39,123 bases of DNA from Bacteroidia bacterium (GTDB taxonomy: Bacteria > Bacteroidota > Bacteroidia > 2-12-FULL-35-15), in the NCBI GenBank assembly GCA_020051175.1, contig JAGVJJ010000019.1, positions 1 to 39,123 on the forward strand, written 5' to 3'. Positions 24,691 to 33,727 of the stretch are shown in pieces. The notes under the pieces are model-generated. The model saw only the letters and a list, made by a program, of their open reading frames with translations, was not told the DNA's origin and did not search any database. Positions within the stretch are counted from its first letter, which is position 1; each line of letters begins with the position of its first letter. Made by a program: the position numbers and the translations under genes.

Positions 24691-24856
24691 ATATGCAAAA
24701 AATTAAAGCCAACGGCTACCATTCTGAACATTTTAAAGTTTTTTAACAATATACCTTTACACTTTTATTCCAGTTTGGGAGAACTTAAGCAGTTTCGCAA
24801 CGATTATTGGTCTGTTGGGCCAAACAGTACCCCTTGTGGCTTTTCCGCCAAATTTC

Positions 24857-24912
24857 CTAAAGTAAAGGTAATATTACCTTAATGTAAAACCATGACAGCT
24901 CTGTTACTTTAG
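24857..24912 (+). promoter_or_regulatory. Nested palindromes upstream of the response regulator
   Basis: A perfect 16-bp palindrome AAGGTAATATTACCTT (24865-24880) lies between a 9-bp inverted repeat CTAAAGTAA (24857-24865) and TTACTTTAG (24904-24912). The latter contains TACTTTAG, one base from TAnnTTTG, just before the ATG at 24934. A dimeric regulator, possibly the product of this gene, could bind here. Confidence 0.55.
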
Positions 24913-24933
24913 CGCCTTCAACCGCATAGGATT

Positions 24934-25617
24934 ATGACTAATACCGATTACAGAATTTTAATTATTGATACAGACAATGAGATAATTGAATCTGTACAAA
25001 ATTTTCTGAAATCAGAAGGCTATTCAGTGCTGAGCGCCACAAAATCCAGGGAAGCTATTCAGTTGGCACAGGCCGCAAAGCCCCATCTTATTATTGTAGA
25101 AATGCTGATGCCGGAACTGGATGGGATTGACATCTGTATTGAACTGCGCACCAATCCCGATCTTATCAATTCTCTGATAGTATTTTATACGGGACGTGAT
25201 GAGGACTATTCGCAAATAGCAGCATTTAATGCTGGGGCAGACGATTATATTATTAAACCCGTTAAACACCGTGTTTTATCGACCCGCATAAAAGCACTTT
25301 TAAAACGGCACCCCATTAACCAGGAAAAAATTATAAAAAACGATACAATAGGCCTTACCATTGACCGCGACCGCTACCTGGTATTTTTAGATGGAAAAGA
25401 AATCATATTCCCACGTAAAGAGTTTGAGTTGCTTGCTTTGTTATCGGCAGCACCACGGAAAGTGTTTACACGCAAAGAGATTTCGCAGCTAATATGGGGT
25501 TATGAATTTATAGCGAAGAACAGGACCATAGATGTACATATTCTTAAAATAAGAGAGAAACTGGGTGGACGTTATGTGAAAACAATTAAGGGTGTTGGGT
25601 ATTGTTTGGAAGGGTGA
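24934..25617 (+). CDS. OmpR/PhoB-type response regulator with D-to-E receiver
   Basis: 227 residues. Receiver domain at residues 1-120 and winged-helix DNA-binding domain at about 130-225 (IIFPRKEFELLALLSAAPRKVFTRKEISQLIWG...RTIDVHILKIREKLG..YVKTIKGVGYCLEG). In the receiver the phospho-acceptor position is E56 (LIIVEMLMPELDG) where almost all members have Asp. The acidic pair at the N-terminus is D12-T13 instead of two acids; T86 and K108 are kept. Such a change usually means phosphorylation-independent or constitutively active signalling. No histidine kinase gene is adjacent. The start follows a palindrome-rich upstream region. Confidence 0.9.
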   Translation: MTNTDYRILIIDTDNEIIESVQNFLKSEGYSVLSATKSREAIQLAQAAKPHLIIVEMLMPELDGIDICIELRTNPDLINSLIVFYTGRDEDYSQIAAFNAGADDYIIKPVKHRVLSTRIKALLKRHPINQEKIIKNDTIGLTIDRDRYLVFLDGKEIIFPRKEFELLALLSAAPRKVFTRKEISQLIWGYEFIAKNRTIDVHILKIREKLGGRYVKTIKGVGYCLEG

Positions 25618-25803
25618 AGTGGGATGTGGGATTTGAGATGTGAAAGAGTTGGCAGTAGGCAATGGACAATTGGGCTATTGAAACAATTGAACATCAGGAA
25701 ATTTATCCAGTACGCTCATTTGCATTAACCTATTAATTCAATAACCTGATAAGTCTAGTTGGGGTTTAGGTGTCAAATTGAAACCTGTGCAAAACTGATT
25801 ATA

Positions 25804-26274
25804 TTAAAGGGTATCGTAATTTTTCTGGCTGGTGATTTTACCGTTTTCGTCCCACATAATCCAGATACCTTTTTTTTCGCCCATAGCATAAGTCATTTCA
25901 TATCTTTTTGTGCCTTTTGCATCCCATACCAGCCAGGTGCCATTCTTTTTTCCTGAAACATAGTAAGCCTCCGCAATTTTTTGTCCGGCTTCATCCCAAC
26001 GCAGCCATTGTCCGCTTTTTTCATTGTTTACAAAAGCACCTGTTTCCATAACAGTACCGGTTTCATAATAATAAGTAACGTTGCCGTTTACTTTTCCTTC
26101 CTGTATATCAAATGTGGATTTCTTTGCACCAGAATCGAAATATGCAGTATAAGCACCAGTGTACAAATTACCGTTATCTGCATAATATAAACCATCTTTC
26201 AGAACAATATTCTGAGCCATAACTCCAACAACCATCATTAGGTTTATGAGGAGGAAGAACATACTTTTTTTCAT
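25804..26274 (-). CDS. Secreted MORN/YwqK-type repeat protein
   Basis: 156 residues from the ATG at 26274, which opens a signal peptide (MKKSMFFLLINLMMVVGVMAQ). Four or five repeats of about 23 residues follow the YwqK/MORN-variant pattern (GNLYTGAYTAYFDSGAKK, GNVTYYYETGTVMETGAF, SGQWLRWDEAGQKIAEAYY, NGTWLVWDAKGTKRYEMTY, KGIWIMWDENGKITSQKNY). Proteins like this are often annotated as antitoxin-like YwqK, but a toxin partner is not visible and the export signal suggests an envelope role. Function unknown. Confidence 0.8.
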   Translation of the reverse strand: MKKSMFFLLINLMMVVGVMAQNIVLKDGLYYADNGNLYTGAYTAYFDSGAKKSTFDIQEGKVNGNVTYYYETGTVMETGAFVNNEKSGQWLRWDEAGQKIAEAYYVSGKKNGTWLVWDAKGTKRYEMTYAMGEKKGIWIMWDENGKITSQKNYDTL

Positions 26275-26421
26275 AGCGGTAGAATTAAAAATGAAACTTA
26301 TACAAATAAACTGCAAAAACCATTCATTTGTTTCTTACATCGCCATAAATTTATTTTAATGTTAACTTAATGTAAAGTTAACAAAGGAAGGTTGTGCTGA
26401 GGAATTAATTATTCCGAACGA

Positions 26422-26745
26422 TTACCGGGATTCAAGTGAAATAAGTACTTCACCGTAAGAATAGGGGTCGATTGTTACTGAAGCCTGATTGTACGCCACA
26501 GATGACACTGTAGCAGAGATAGTTACAACAGGAATGCTTAGCAAAAAATTACCATTTAAATCGGTATAAATGGTTTTGTCGGCAATTTTAATTTCTGCAC
26601 CGGCAATTTCTTCACCGCTCAGCTTATCAATAACTTTACCAGACACCAAACGTGTTTGAGGCTTTTCATTATCCGCAACACCGTTACTAGCGGTCACTGA
26701 CACTGCGAAACAAAGGAATAAAGCTATTGTCAGAAAATTTTTCAT
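26422..26745 (-). CDS. Small CarboxypepD_reg-like secreted protein
   Basis: 107 residues. A signal peptide (MKNFLTIALFLCFAVSVTAS) is followed by one CarboxypepD_reg-like beta-sandwich (VSGKVIDKLSGEEIAGAEIKIADKTIYTDLNGNFLLSIP, then SYGEVLISLES). This module is usually the N-terminal extension of TonB receptors; here it stands alone. Role unknown. Confidence 0.8.
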   Translation of the reverse strand: MKNFLTIALFLCFAVSVTASNGVADNEKPQTRLVSGKVIDKLSGEEIAGAEIKIADKTIYTDLNGNFLLSIPVVTISATVSSVAYNQASVTIDPYSYGEVLISLESR

Positions 26746-26764
26746 ACTTCTAATTTTACTGATA

Positions 26765-26772
26765 CAAAATTA
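26765..26772 (-). promoter_or_regulatory. -7 element of the CarboxypepD_reg gene
   Basis: The minus strand reads TAATTTTG, matching TAnnTTTG, 20-27 bases upstream of the ATG. The -33 element is not clear. Confidence 0.45.
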
Positions 26773-26982
26773 TTCAATGAAAGCCGGGGGACGATTACCC
26801 CAAGTTTATCAGTTTGTTAATTAAAGGTTAATCAAACCGCAATAGAACACAAACCGCTAAAAGACAACAGGTTACACAAAGAAACATTTTTTGAATAAAA
26901 ACGTAAATTCACTATATTTCTCTTTTCAGGTTCACTTAACCAAAAAGTGCGGATTCAGCACTAAAAACTCCGAAACTTAATT

Positions 26983-27390
26983 ATGACATACGGAAAAAAG
27001 TTATTGGTTCTTTCATTGGTGGCCTTGCTACCGATATTGGCAGTGGCGCAGAAAAAAAGCAATCATTTCGTTTACGAACCACTGCCTTACCTCAAAGATA
27101 AAGACATCAAGTTCCTCGAAAATTATAACAAAGGTGTGGAACATTACAATAAAGCAGTGGCAATCATCCGCACGAGCGATTCATATATTGAGCTTAAAGA
27201 GCTTGAAACTATCCAGCATTCGGCAACTGAAGAACTTAAACTTGCCCTTCCCTATATGGAGAATGCTTATAAATTAAACCCTAAAGATGAGAATGCGCTT
27301 TTGGGATTATGCGGTATTCATTTCGCATTGGAAAATATGGATAAAGAAGCCAGGTACAGGGACGAATATGATGCTTTACATAAAAAATGA
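26983..27390 (+). CDS. Secreted small TPR-like protein
   Basis: 135 residues. Signal peptide MTYGKKLLVLSLVALLPILAVAQ, then helical pairs with TPR-like spacing (FLENYNKGVEHYNKAVAIIR; ATEELKLALPYMENAYKLNPKDENALLGLCGIHFALENMDKEARYRDEYDALHK). Possibly an envelope scaffold. No enzymatic motif. Followed by a terminator. Confidence 0.75.
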   Translation: MTYGKKLLVLSLVALLPILAVAQKKSNHFVYEPLPYLKDKDIKFLENYNKGVEHYNKAVAIIRTSDSYIELKELETIQHSATEELKLALPYMENAYKLNPKDENALLGLCGIHFALENMDKEARYRDEYDALHKK

Positions 27391-27427
27391 TACATGCTTC
27401 GGAATTTCCGGGTTTAAAGTTTTCAGT

Positions 27428-27452
27428 AAAGGCGGTAATACCGTCTTTTTTT
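27428..27452 (+). terminator. Terminator after the TPR-like gene
   Basis: Stem aaggcggt / accgtctt (8 bp with one G-T) and a 3-base loop, followed by a run of seven T. Confidence 0.75.
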
Positions 27453-27518
27453 ATTTATAAGAAAAATAGCATGGTATTATTTTTTAGTACCCACAATAAA
27501 AAATAAATTGATTGACCC

Positions 27519-29930
27519 ATGAGAATTCTAATTTTTTCCATTTGCTTACTTTTTACTGAAACCATATTTTCCCAAAACTGGACCGGTGCAGCTGATGCCA
27601 ACTGGAACAATTCCGCCAACTGGTCGGGATGGCCTTTAAACGGACAGGATATAGTTATCAATCCCAGCTTTTATAGCGGCAATGCCGTAGCGCCTGTAAT
27701 TTCGGCAAATTCAACCTTTAGTCCAGCATCTGTTTTAATTGAAAACGGTGGGTCATTAACTATTTCAGCAAACCTTACAACACAGGACGATGTAGAAGTT
27801 ACAGGCCCGGGCTCAAGTCTCAGTGTTGACAATGGTACATTTAATGTAAACCCCTCCAATGGAGGCAGGTTGATCATTGATCTAGGCGGAAGCATGGCAA
27901 TAAACGGTGGTATTACTTATGTTGATGAACGTTTTATTGTTGGTGCAGATGCAGTGGTTACCATAAACAACGGGACAGCAAATTCCGGAGAACGCATAGT
28001 GATGGATCTTGGGGGAAAGATTATACAAAATGGAGGAACTGTGTCTGTAGCACAAACATTTGCAATGACAGATGGTTCGGCAGGAAATGGCTCTGGCTAT
28101 GAAATGAATGGTGGCACGCTTACTATTACAGGTGAGATGGCCTTCGAGAATGAAGCAGGAAATTTTGAACCCACTTTTTTAATGACTGCTGGTACCCTTT
28201 CTGTCAACGGAGATGTTACCTGGTTTGGAACGAGCCCCGGTTCAGGCACCCCACGATTTATTCTCCAGGGCGGCTCTGCAAGCATTAGCGGACTGATACA
28301 AAACCTCGCATTGAGCACAGTTGACCTGTACCTTAAAATTGGAGGCAATTCAAGCCTTAATTTTTCAGGTACCCTTATTGAAACGTTGCATACAACAGAT
28401 AGCATTTTGCAAACAGATAACTCTACATTCACTATCAGCAATACAAACACGTTCAACAACATGGGAGTTGTGCATGCTGCGGACAATACCACTACCATTT
28501 TTACAGGAAGCAGTATTTTAGATGGTTCTGGCAGCTACCAACTCCACAATCTCAGTATCGACTCCCTGTCACAAGTTAACCACTTTAACCCTCCGTTAAT
28601 AAAGGTGAGCGGTAACTTTTCAAAGGATGGAAATTTTAATGCAAACGCCAATACCCTTGAGCTGAATGGCAGCCAGCAGCAGACTATTTTAGGAAGCAAT
28701 CCTCTACAATTGCATAATTTGACACTCGAGAACACTGCAGCCGGTGGTGTTGATTTATTGCTCCCCGTTAATATTTCAGGCCACCTGCAACTGAATAATG
28801 GTGTTGTTCACACTTCCGGGAACAGTTTAATAAGTATAGAAAACAATGCCACTTCAAGCACTGGTAATCCCGGAAGCTTTGTAAGCGGCCCGGTTGAAAA
28901 AACCGGGGATGAGGCATTTGTATTCCCCACTGGCAAGGACAGTGTATGGAGACGGGTTGAAATGAGCGCACCATCATCGTCCACCAGTACATTCAGAGCA
29001 GAGTATTTCAACACCTCTTATTTGTCAATAAGCCCGGTCAGCAGTCCGCTCAACAGTGTCAGCAACATTGAATACTGGCAGCTAAGCCAGCAGAATGAAA
29101 CGGATACAGTAAGGGTAAAACTATACTGGGAAGATGCTTCGGCAAGTGCAATTACTGATTGCAATAACCTTTCCATAGCCCATTGGAACAATACAACCTG
29201 GGAAAATGTACTTTCTACAGCATCAGGAACCTGTTCCGGTACAGGAAACGGAAACATTGTTTCCAGCAGCGAAGTACAGGACTTTGGAATATTTACTTTC
29301 GGATTTTATTCCGGTGTAACCAGCCAGAACATTACTCTGTGCCAGGGCGACAGCATGATGGTGGGGAACAATGTTTACTCCAGCTCTGGAACATATATTG
29401 ATGTGCTCCAGGATACAAGCATGAATGATAGTGTTGTAATAACCAATCTTACAGTGATAAACCTCAACACGGTAATCGGCATGTCGGGCAATCACCTTCA
29501 AAGCAATATTATTGATGCCGACACTTATCAATGGCTGAATTGCAGCAACAATACACCTATTGGCGGAGCCACCAACCCAACGTACATTCCGGTTGTTAAT
29601 GGCTCTTATTCTTTGGTAGTAACCAAAAGCGGATGTACTGACACTTCTGAATGCTATCAGTTGAATAGTGTTGGCATGGAAGATACAAGTCAACCGGGTT
29701 TTATAGTCTATCCCAATCCTTTCCTGGAGGTGCTAACTGTTTCATCCATTCACAGTGTACTGCCTGTTGAAATAAATATAACTGATGTAACAGGGAAGAT
29801 TGTATTTACAATGAAAGCAGCGAATAGCAAAGGAATAACGCCTATCACCACAAATCTTGCACCAGGAATTTACTTCTTAAATCTTATTACGGAAACGACT
29901 ACGTCAACAGTAAAAGTTATAAAACAGTAA
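27519..29930 (+). CDS. Large T9SS-exported beta-repeat surface protein
   Basis: 803 residues. Signal peptide MRILIFSICLLFTETIFSQ. Residues 20-550 start with the pattern NWTGAADANWNNSANW and continue in short beta-strand repeats of the autotransporter-passenger or beta-helix type (GGSLTISANLTTQDDVEVTG, GGRLIIDLGGSMAINGG, GGTLTITGEMAF and others). Then come beta-sandwich-like regions and the T9SS type A sorting domain (VYPNPFLEVLTV, INITDVTGKIVF, LAPGIYFLNLIT, TSTVKVIKQ). It should be a long surface or released fibre with unknown ligand. A very strong terminator follows 13 bases after the stop. Confidence 0.85.
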   Translation: MRILIFSICLLFTETIFSQNWTGAADANWNNSANWSGWPLNGQDIVINPSFYSGNAVAPVISANSTFSPASVLIENGGSLTISANLTTQDDVEVTGPGSSLSVDNGTFNVNPSNGGRLIIDLGGSMAINGGITYVDERFIVGADAVVTINNGTANSGERIVMDLGGKIIQNGGTVSVAQTFAMTDGSAGNGSGYEMNGGTLTITGEMAFENEAGNFEPTFLMTAGTLSVNGDVTWFGTSPGSGTPRFILQGGSASISGLIQNLALSTVDLYLKIGGNSSLNFSGTLIETLHTTDSILQTDNSTFTISNTNTFNNMGVVHAADNTTTIFTGSSILDGSGSYQLHNLSIDSLSQVNHFNPPLIKVSGNFSKDGNFNANANTLELNGSQQQTILGSNPLQLHNLTLENTAAGGVDLLLPVNISGHLQLNNGVVHTSGNSLISIENNATSSTGNPGSFVSGPVEKTGDEAFVFPTGKDSVWRRVEMSAPSSSTSTFRAEYFNTSYLSISPVSSPLNSVSNIEYWQLSQQNETDTVRVKLYWEDASASAITDCNNLSIAHWNNTTWENVLSTASGTCSGTGNGNIVSSSEVQDFGIFTFGFYSGVTSQNITLCQGDSMMVGNNVYSSSGTYIDVLQDTSMNDSVVITNLTVINLNTVIGMSGNHLQSNIIDADTYQWLNCSNNTPIGGATNPTYIPVVNGSYSLVVTKSGCTDTSECYQLNSVGMEDTSQPGFIVYPNPFLEVLTVSSIHSVLPVEINITDVTGKIVFTMKAANSKGITPITTNLAPGIYFLNLITETTTSTVKVIKQ

Positions 29931-29942
29931 GAGTTTGACATT

Positions 29943-29987
29943 TTAAAGGCAGAAAACACAATGTGTTTTCTGCCTTTAATTTTTTTT
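29943..29987 (+). terminator. Very strong rho-independent terminator
   Basis: An 18-bp perfect inverted repeat (29943-29960 with 29962-29979; inner bases of the stem form the loop), followed by eight T. It ends the T9SS beta-repeat gene. Confidence 0.92.
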
Positions 29988-30040
29988 CAGCGATCCTTCA
30001 TTGCTTAAACCGAAAGAAAAACAATCTCGCATCTACATAC

Positions 30041-32215
30041 CTAAACATAATTTTCTGATGCGATAATGCTCAACAGCTCTGCATTTACCTCCTGTGATGG
30101 ATCAGCCATAAAAGATGCAAGACCATTTTGGATCACATCAAAACGGATATTCCTCAATACCGCTGTAAGGACCGCTGGAAGTATATATGAAGCCACGGCT
30201 GCATCTATACTTTTCATTTCAACCAGGGGTATGCATTTCTCACCTTCGCAAACAATGACAGTAGTTTTATCCAATACTACAGCCATACCGCCATTTTTAC
30301 AGTGTTGTTTTATCCTTTCACTGCTTTTATCCGTGCTGAACAGTGCGACACCACAAACAGACTGGGCTTCAGGGAGCATAGCATATACGCTATCGTTGTC
30401 TGCATTCAGGATACAATATCCTTCAGGCAACGTACTTTTCATGATTACTTTTTTGAGCATTTCACCGGAAACTCCCGGCCTTTCCTGTTTGTCTGCCCTT
30501 TCTTTTATATCTGCAATAATACTTATCGTGCAATGATCGAATGCAAGTCCGGTTTCCTGTATGCATTCATCCGTACACTGGGACACAGCAATGTCCACTG
30601 TGGGGTCGAACAACACTTCCTGTACATCCTCAAAATGTGTACAATTGCCCTCCGTACTTAAATGGTTCTGGATATAAATACCTTCCGAAGTATTGTAACC
30701 AGGCTTTAAGCCTGCATGGGTTGCAATGTGTGCAATTAATTTGACAAGAGTAGCGGCCTCCGGATAATCGGCTACCGCAATAAGCGGAATAAGTGCAGCA
30801 TTCAAATCAGGGAAAAGCATATCAGTGATTTTAGCCGCCACATTGCGAGGTGTACCCTTCTGAGGATTGGAGTGCATACGTAAACCGGGGCCGGCATTCA
30901 CTTCAATAATGGCCCCTATATCCCGTGTCAAAGGTACATCTACAGCTGTGGCCATTATGTCAATTCCGCAAATATTGAGGTTGAACATACGTGCTACGCG
31001 TTCAGCCAGGAATACATTATCCGGGTGAACACTGTCTGTAACATCTGTAGCAATGCCACCTGCACTTATGTTAGCTGTTTCTTTCAGCACCAACAATTCA
31101 CCAGCAGGAAGAACAGATTCGGGCGTAAGCTTTTTAGCAGCAAGTATTTTGTTTGTAACATCATCTATTTTTATGGGCGCCAGTACATATTGGGAACCAT
31201 AGCCCCGTTGTGGGTTTTGATTCTCATTGTCAATAAGCTCTTTTATTGTAAGCACACCATCCCCCGTAACAGATGCCGGGCTTCTTTTTGTGGCAGCCAC
31301 AAGTTTATAATCCACCACCAGAAAACGATAATCATCACCTTTAATATACTCTTCCACAATTACTGTAGACGAAATCCTGCTAGCCAGGTGGTAACCAAAG
31401 CGCGCATCTTCAAGAGTGTTTACATCAGTAGTTACACCCCTTCCGTGATTTCCGTTCAAAGGCTTTACTACAATAGGAAACTGAACCTCATTGATACGTT
31501 CCTCAAGTTCTTCTTCACTGTCTATAAGTATACCTTTGGGAACCGGAATGTGCACATTTGCCAGAAGTTGCTTGGTTTCTTCCTTATCGCTTGCCAGCTC
31601 CATTCCCAAACCGCTGGTACTGTCAGTTACAGCAGTGCGCATTTTTTTCTGACGTACACCATGCCCCAGCACAACGAGTGAACTTTCATTAAAACGCTTA
31701 AACGGTATGTTCCTTTTTATTATTTCATTCAGCAAATACCCCGTTGTAGGACCTATTGAACGTGATTTAATATACAGCAGTTCATCTATATCGGTTTGCA
31801 ATTCAGAGTAGGACTCACCAGCAAGCAGCAGTTTTATTATTTTAACAGCAGTTGTACCTGCATACACTCCTGCCTGCTTCACAGTATACAAGAACACAAT
31901 GTGGTACACATCGGTAGCCGATGATTTTTCAGCAGTAATAAATTCAGCCTGCATATCTGCTTTTACCTGCAACTCTTTCGCAATATGGCCGGTTATCTCG
32001 TGCAAGGGAAAGCCTGGCTGGACTTTAAGCATCAAATTGTTTAAAGTATCACTAAAGGCAGGGAACACAGCTCCCAGCCTTTCCGGCAAACTATTGTTGT
32101 TATTATCGATATCCGCATTTGATTCAGGTATGCGCACAACCATATCTATTAGCTGTTTATGTGTGGCAGACCAGCAATTGGGGCCACGCAGCACTTTCAA
32201 ATCTATAATTTCCAT
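30041..32215 (-). CDS. Degenerate cyanophycin synthetase-like protein (CphA/CphA2-like)
   Basis: 724 residues. Residues 1-160 are the CphA N-terminal domain (MEIIDLKVLRGPNCWS). Residues ~215-460 are an ATP-grasp domain with intact landmarks: FPIVVKPLNGNHGRGVTT, VIVEEYIKGDDYRFLVV, GDGVLTIKELID, EVNAGPGLRMH. Beyond that the Mur-ligase half is degraded: the P-loop, normally VTGTNGKTTT, reads VADYPEAATL from V481, and the TARGGI motif reads QCTDECI. CphA is ~870-900 residues, and CphA2 is shorter with only one active site. This protein could polymerise or ligate with the ATP-grasp site alone, or be a paralogue with a regulatory role. No intact CphA or cyanophycinase is in the window. Confidence 0.85.
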   Translation of the reverse strand: MEIIDLKVLRGPNCWSATHKQLIDMVVRIPESNADIDNNNNSLPERLGAVFPAFSDTLNNLMLKVQPGFPLHEITGHIAKELQVKADMQAEFITAEKSSATDVYHIVFLYTVKQAGVYAGTTAVKIIKLLLAGESYSELQTDIDELLYIKSRSIGPTTGYLLNEIIKRNIPFKRFNESSLVVLGHGVRQKKMRTAVTDSTSGLGMELASDKEETKQLLANVHIPVPKGILIDSEEELEERINEVQFPIVVKPLNGNHGRGVTTDVNTLEDARFGYHLASRISSTVIVEEYIKGDDYRFLVVDYKLVAATKRSPASVTGDGVLTIKELIDNENQNPQRGYGSQYVLAPIKIDDVTNKILAAKKLTPESVLPAGELLVLKETANISAGGIATDVTDSVHPDNVFLAERVARMFNLNICGIDIMATAVDVPLTRDIGAIIEVNAGPGLRMHSNPQKGTPRNVAAKITDMLFPDLNAALIPLIAVADYPEAATLVKLIAHIATHAGLKPGYNTSEGIYIQNHLSTEGNCTHFEDVQEVLFDPTVDIAVSQCTDECIQETGLAFDHCTISIIADIKERADKQERPGVSGEMLKKVIMKSTLPEGYCILNADNDSVYAMLPEAQSVCGVALFSTDKSSERIKQHCKNGGMAVVLDKTTVIVCEGEKCIPLVEMKSIDAAVASYILPAVLTAVLRNIRFDVIQNGLASFMADPSQEVNAELLSIIASENYV

Positions 32216-32476
32216 AAGGTCTGTTTTTATTAAAACGACCTATAATTTCATACCTGATTTAAATGAGTTATTTAATGTGCTGTTAGATGGGGAATTAAAG
32301 ATAGTATAGCCCTGAACGCAGAAAAAATGAGCAAAAAAAACTACAGTTTTTAGTGTTAGTGGCTGGCATACCGCGAAAAAGTGATAACTGCATGCATTGC
32401 AGAATACCAGGATTTATATTCTTAGCTTGGGGTATCGTCACAAATCGCACCAGCGAGTATGCAAAAAAAAACAATA
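32216..32476. other. Intergenic region with a possible promoter
   Basis: About 260 bases between two minus-strand genes. A TATCTTTA (minus strand, 32303-32296) resembles the TAnnTTTG element, about 80 bases upstream of the cyanophycin-synthetase-like gene. No ORF or RNA gene is supported. Confidence 0.4.
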
Positions 32477-33727
32477 TTAATTCCTCGGTGTGATCCAGCT
32501 TTCGGGATCAAGTTTATTGTCTTTACCTTTCCAGATTTCAAAATGGAGGATTGTTTTTGAATCTTCCTCATCAAAAAGGACAGAGCCTATATTCTGCTTG
32601 GTTTTTACTTTATCGCCTACGTTCACATATATCTCCTTGAGGTTAGAATATACGGTTAAATACTCTCCATGTCGGACAAGAATGAACTGACCTGAACCAG
32701 GAATACTTACCACTGCCTTTACTTCCCCGTCAAATACAGCTCTTGCCATAGCCCCTTTGATTGTTGCTATATCTATACCATTGTTATTCACATCCACATT
32801 CTGCATTACCGGGTGAGGATGAACACCAAAATGTTCCACAATATCACCTTTTATAACAGGCCAAGGCAGCTTATTTTTATTGCTTGCGAATGAGTTGGAA
32901 AGCTCTTTCGCTTCCGGAGTTAAAACCAACCGATCTGTTTTAGGCTTTCCGGTATTTTTTTGTTCAACATTCAACTTATCCAACTCATCCTGAATCACCT
33001 TCTGGATGGCCTTTTGCAATTTTTCCGCATCCTTCTTCTTTTTTTCAAGATCTTTTTTCAGCTTACTTTCCTGGGTTTTAAGATCAGAAAACACCTGTTC
33101 CTTTTCTTTCTTTTCAGAAGCAAGGTTTTGCTTTTCCGATTGTTCGCTTGTCAGCAGCTGACGCTGATCTGATTTCTTAGCCTCCAGCTGCGCCACTCTT
33201 TCATCCAGCTTTTTCTTGGTTTCAAGAATTTGATCTGCCTGCTTTTTCCGGTAAACATTATACTGCTGCAAATATTTTAAACGCATAAAGGCCTGTTCAA
33301 AATCCTTGGAAGCAAATACAAACATTAACCTGTTGTATGCATCCTGATTTTTGTATGCGTAATAAATCATTTTTGCGTACTCGGCCTTTAATTTGGCCAA
33401 ATCATTCTGCAGGCCTTTTATGGAACTATTGTTCTCAGCAATTTCCTTGTTCAGTTCCCTGATTTCACTGTTTATCACACCTATCAATTCTTCGCGCTGA
33501 GCAATCTTTTTATTGAGCATCAGCAACTGGGTTAAAGAGTGGTTCTTATTTACCTTGATTTCGGCAAGTTGCTTTTTAGTTTCTTCAATCTCCTGAAGTG
33601 CTTGCTGCCTTTTTTTTTCAAGATCCTTTCGCTTTTGGGCAAAGGCGTCCCCAGAGCCGAACAAAGCCCACATCCATACAACAGCCAAAAGTATTCTACT
33701 GCTGTTCTTTATAGACAAGCTGCTCAT
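32477..33727 (-). CDS. EnvC-like murein hydrolase activator (M23, degenerate)
   Basis: 416 residues from the ATG at 33727, which begins MSSLSIKNSSRILLAVVWMWALFGSGDAFA, a signal peptide. Residues ~35-285 form long Lys/Glu-rich coiled coils, as in EnvC. The C-terminal LytM domain (~300-415) lacks zinc ligands: the first His is N316 (NGID instead of HxGxD) and the HxH is I393-L394-H395. EnvC-type proteins with such sites activate amidases for septal splitting instead of cutting peptidoglycan. The start overlaps the DUF4292 gene by 32 bases, so they are co-translated. An upstream start at 33766 would overlap more. Confidence 0.9.
   Translation of the reverse strand: MSSLSIKNSSRILLAVVWMWALFGSGDAFAQKRKDLEKKRQQALQEIEETKKQLAEIKVNKNHSLTQLLMLNKKIAQREELIGVINSEIRELNKEIAENNSSIKGLQNDLAKLKAEYAKMIYYAYKNQDAYNRLMFVFASKDFEQAFMRLKYLQQYNVYRKKQADQILETKKKLDERVAQLEAKKSDQRQLLTSEQSEKQNLASEKKEKEQVFSDLKTQESKLKKDLEKKKKDAEKLQKAIQKVIQDELDKLNVEQKNTGKPKTDRLVLTPEAKELSNSFASNKNKLPWPVIKGDIVEHFGVHPHPVMQNVDVNNNGIDIATIKGAMARAVFDGEVKAVVSIPGSGQFILVRHGEYLTVYSNLKEIYVNVGDKVKTKQNIGSVLFDEEDSKTILHFEIWKGKDNKLDPESWITPRN

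Noticed and set aside
25618..25680. Short repeated gggatgtggg / gatttgagatgtg pieces
   Set aside because: Too degenerate and too few copies to call a tandem repeat.
29223..29693. Minus-strand frame of 156 codons
   Set aside because: Antisense to the T9SS beta-repeat gene; translation is low-quality and the coding strand has clear repeats and a sorting domain.
31025..31681. Open frame of 218 codons on the plus strand
   Set aside because: It lies inside the cyanophycin-synthetase-like gene on the other strand; its product has no coherent domain and is a frame shadow.
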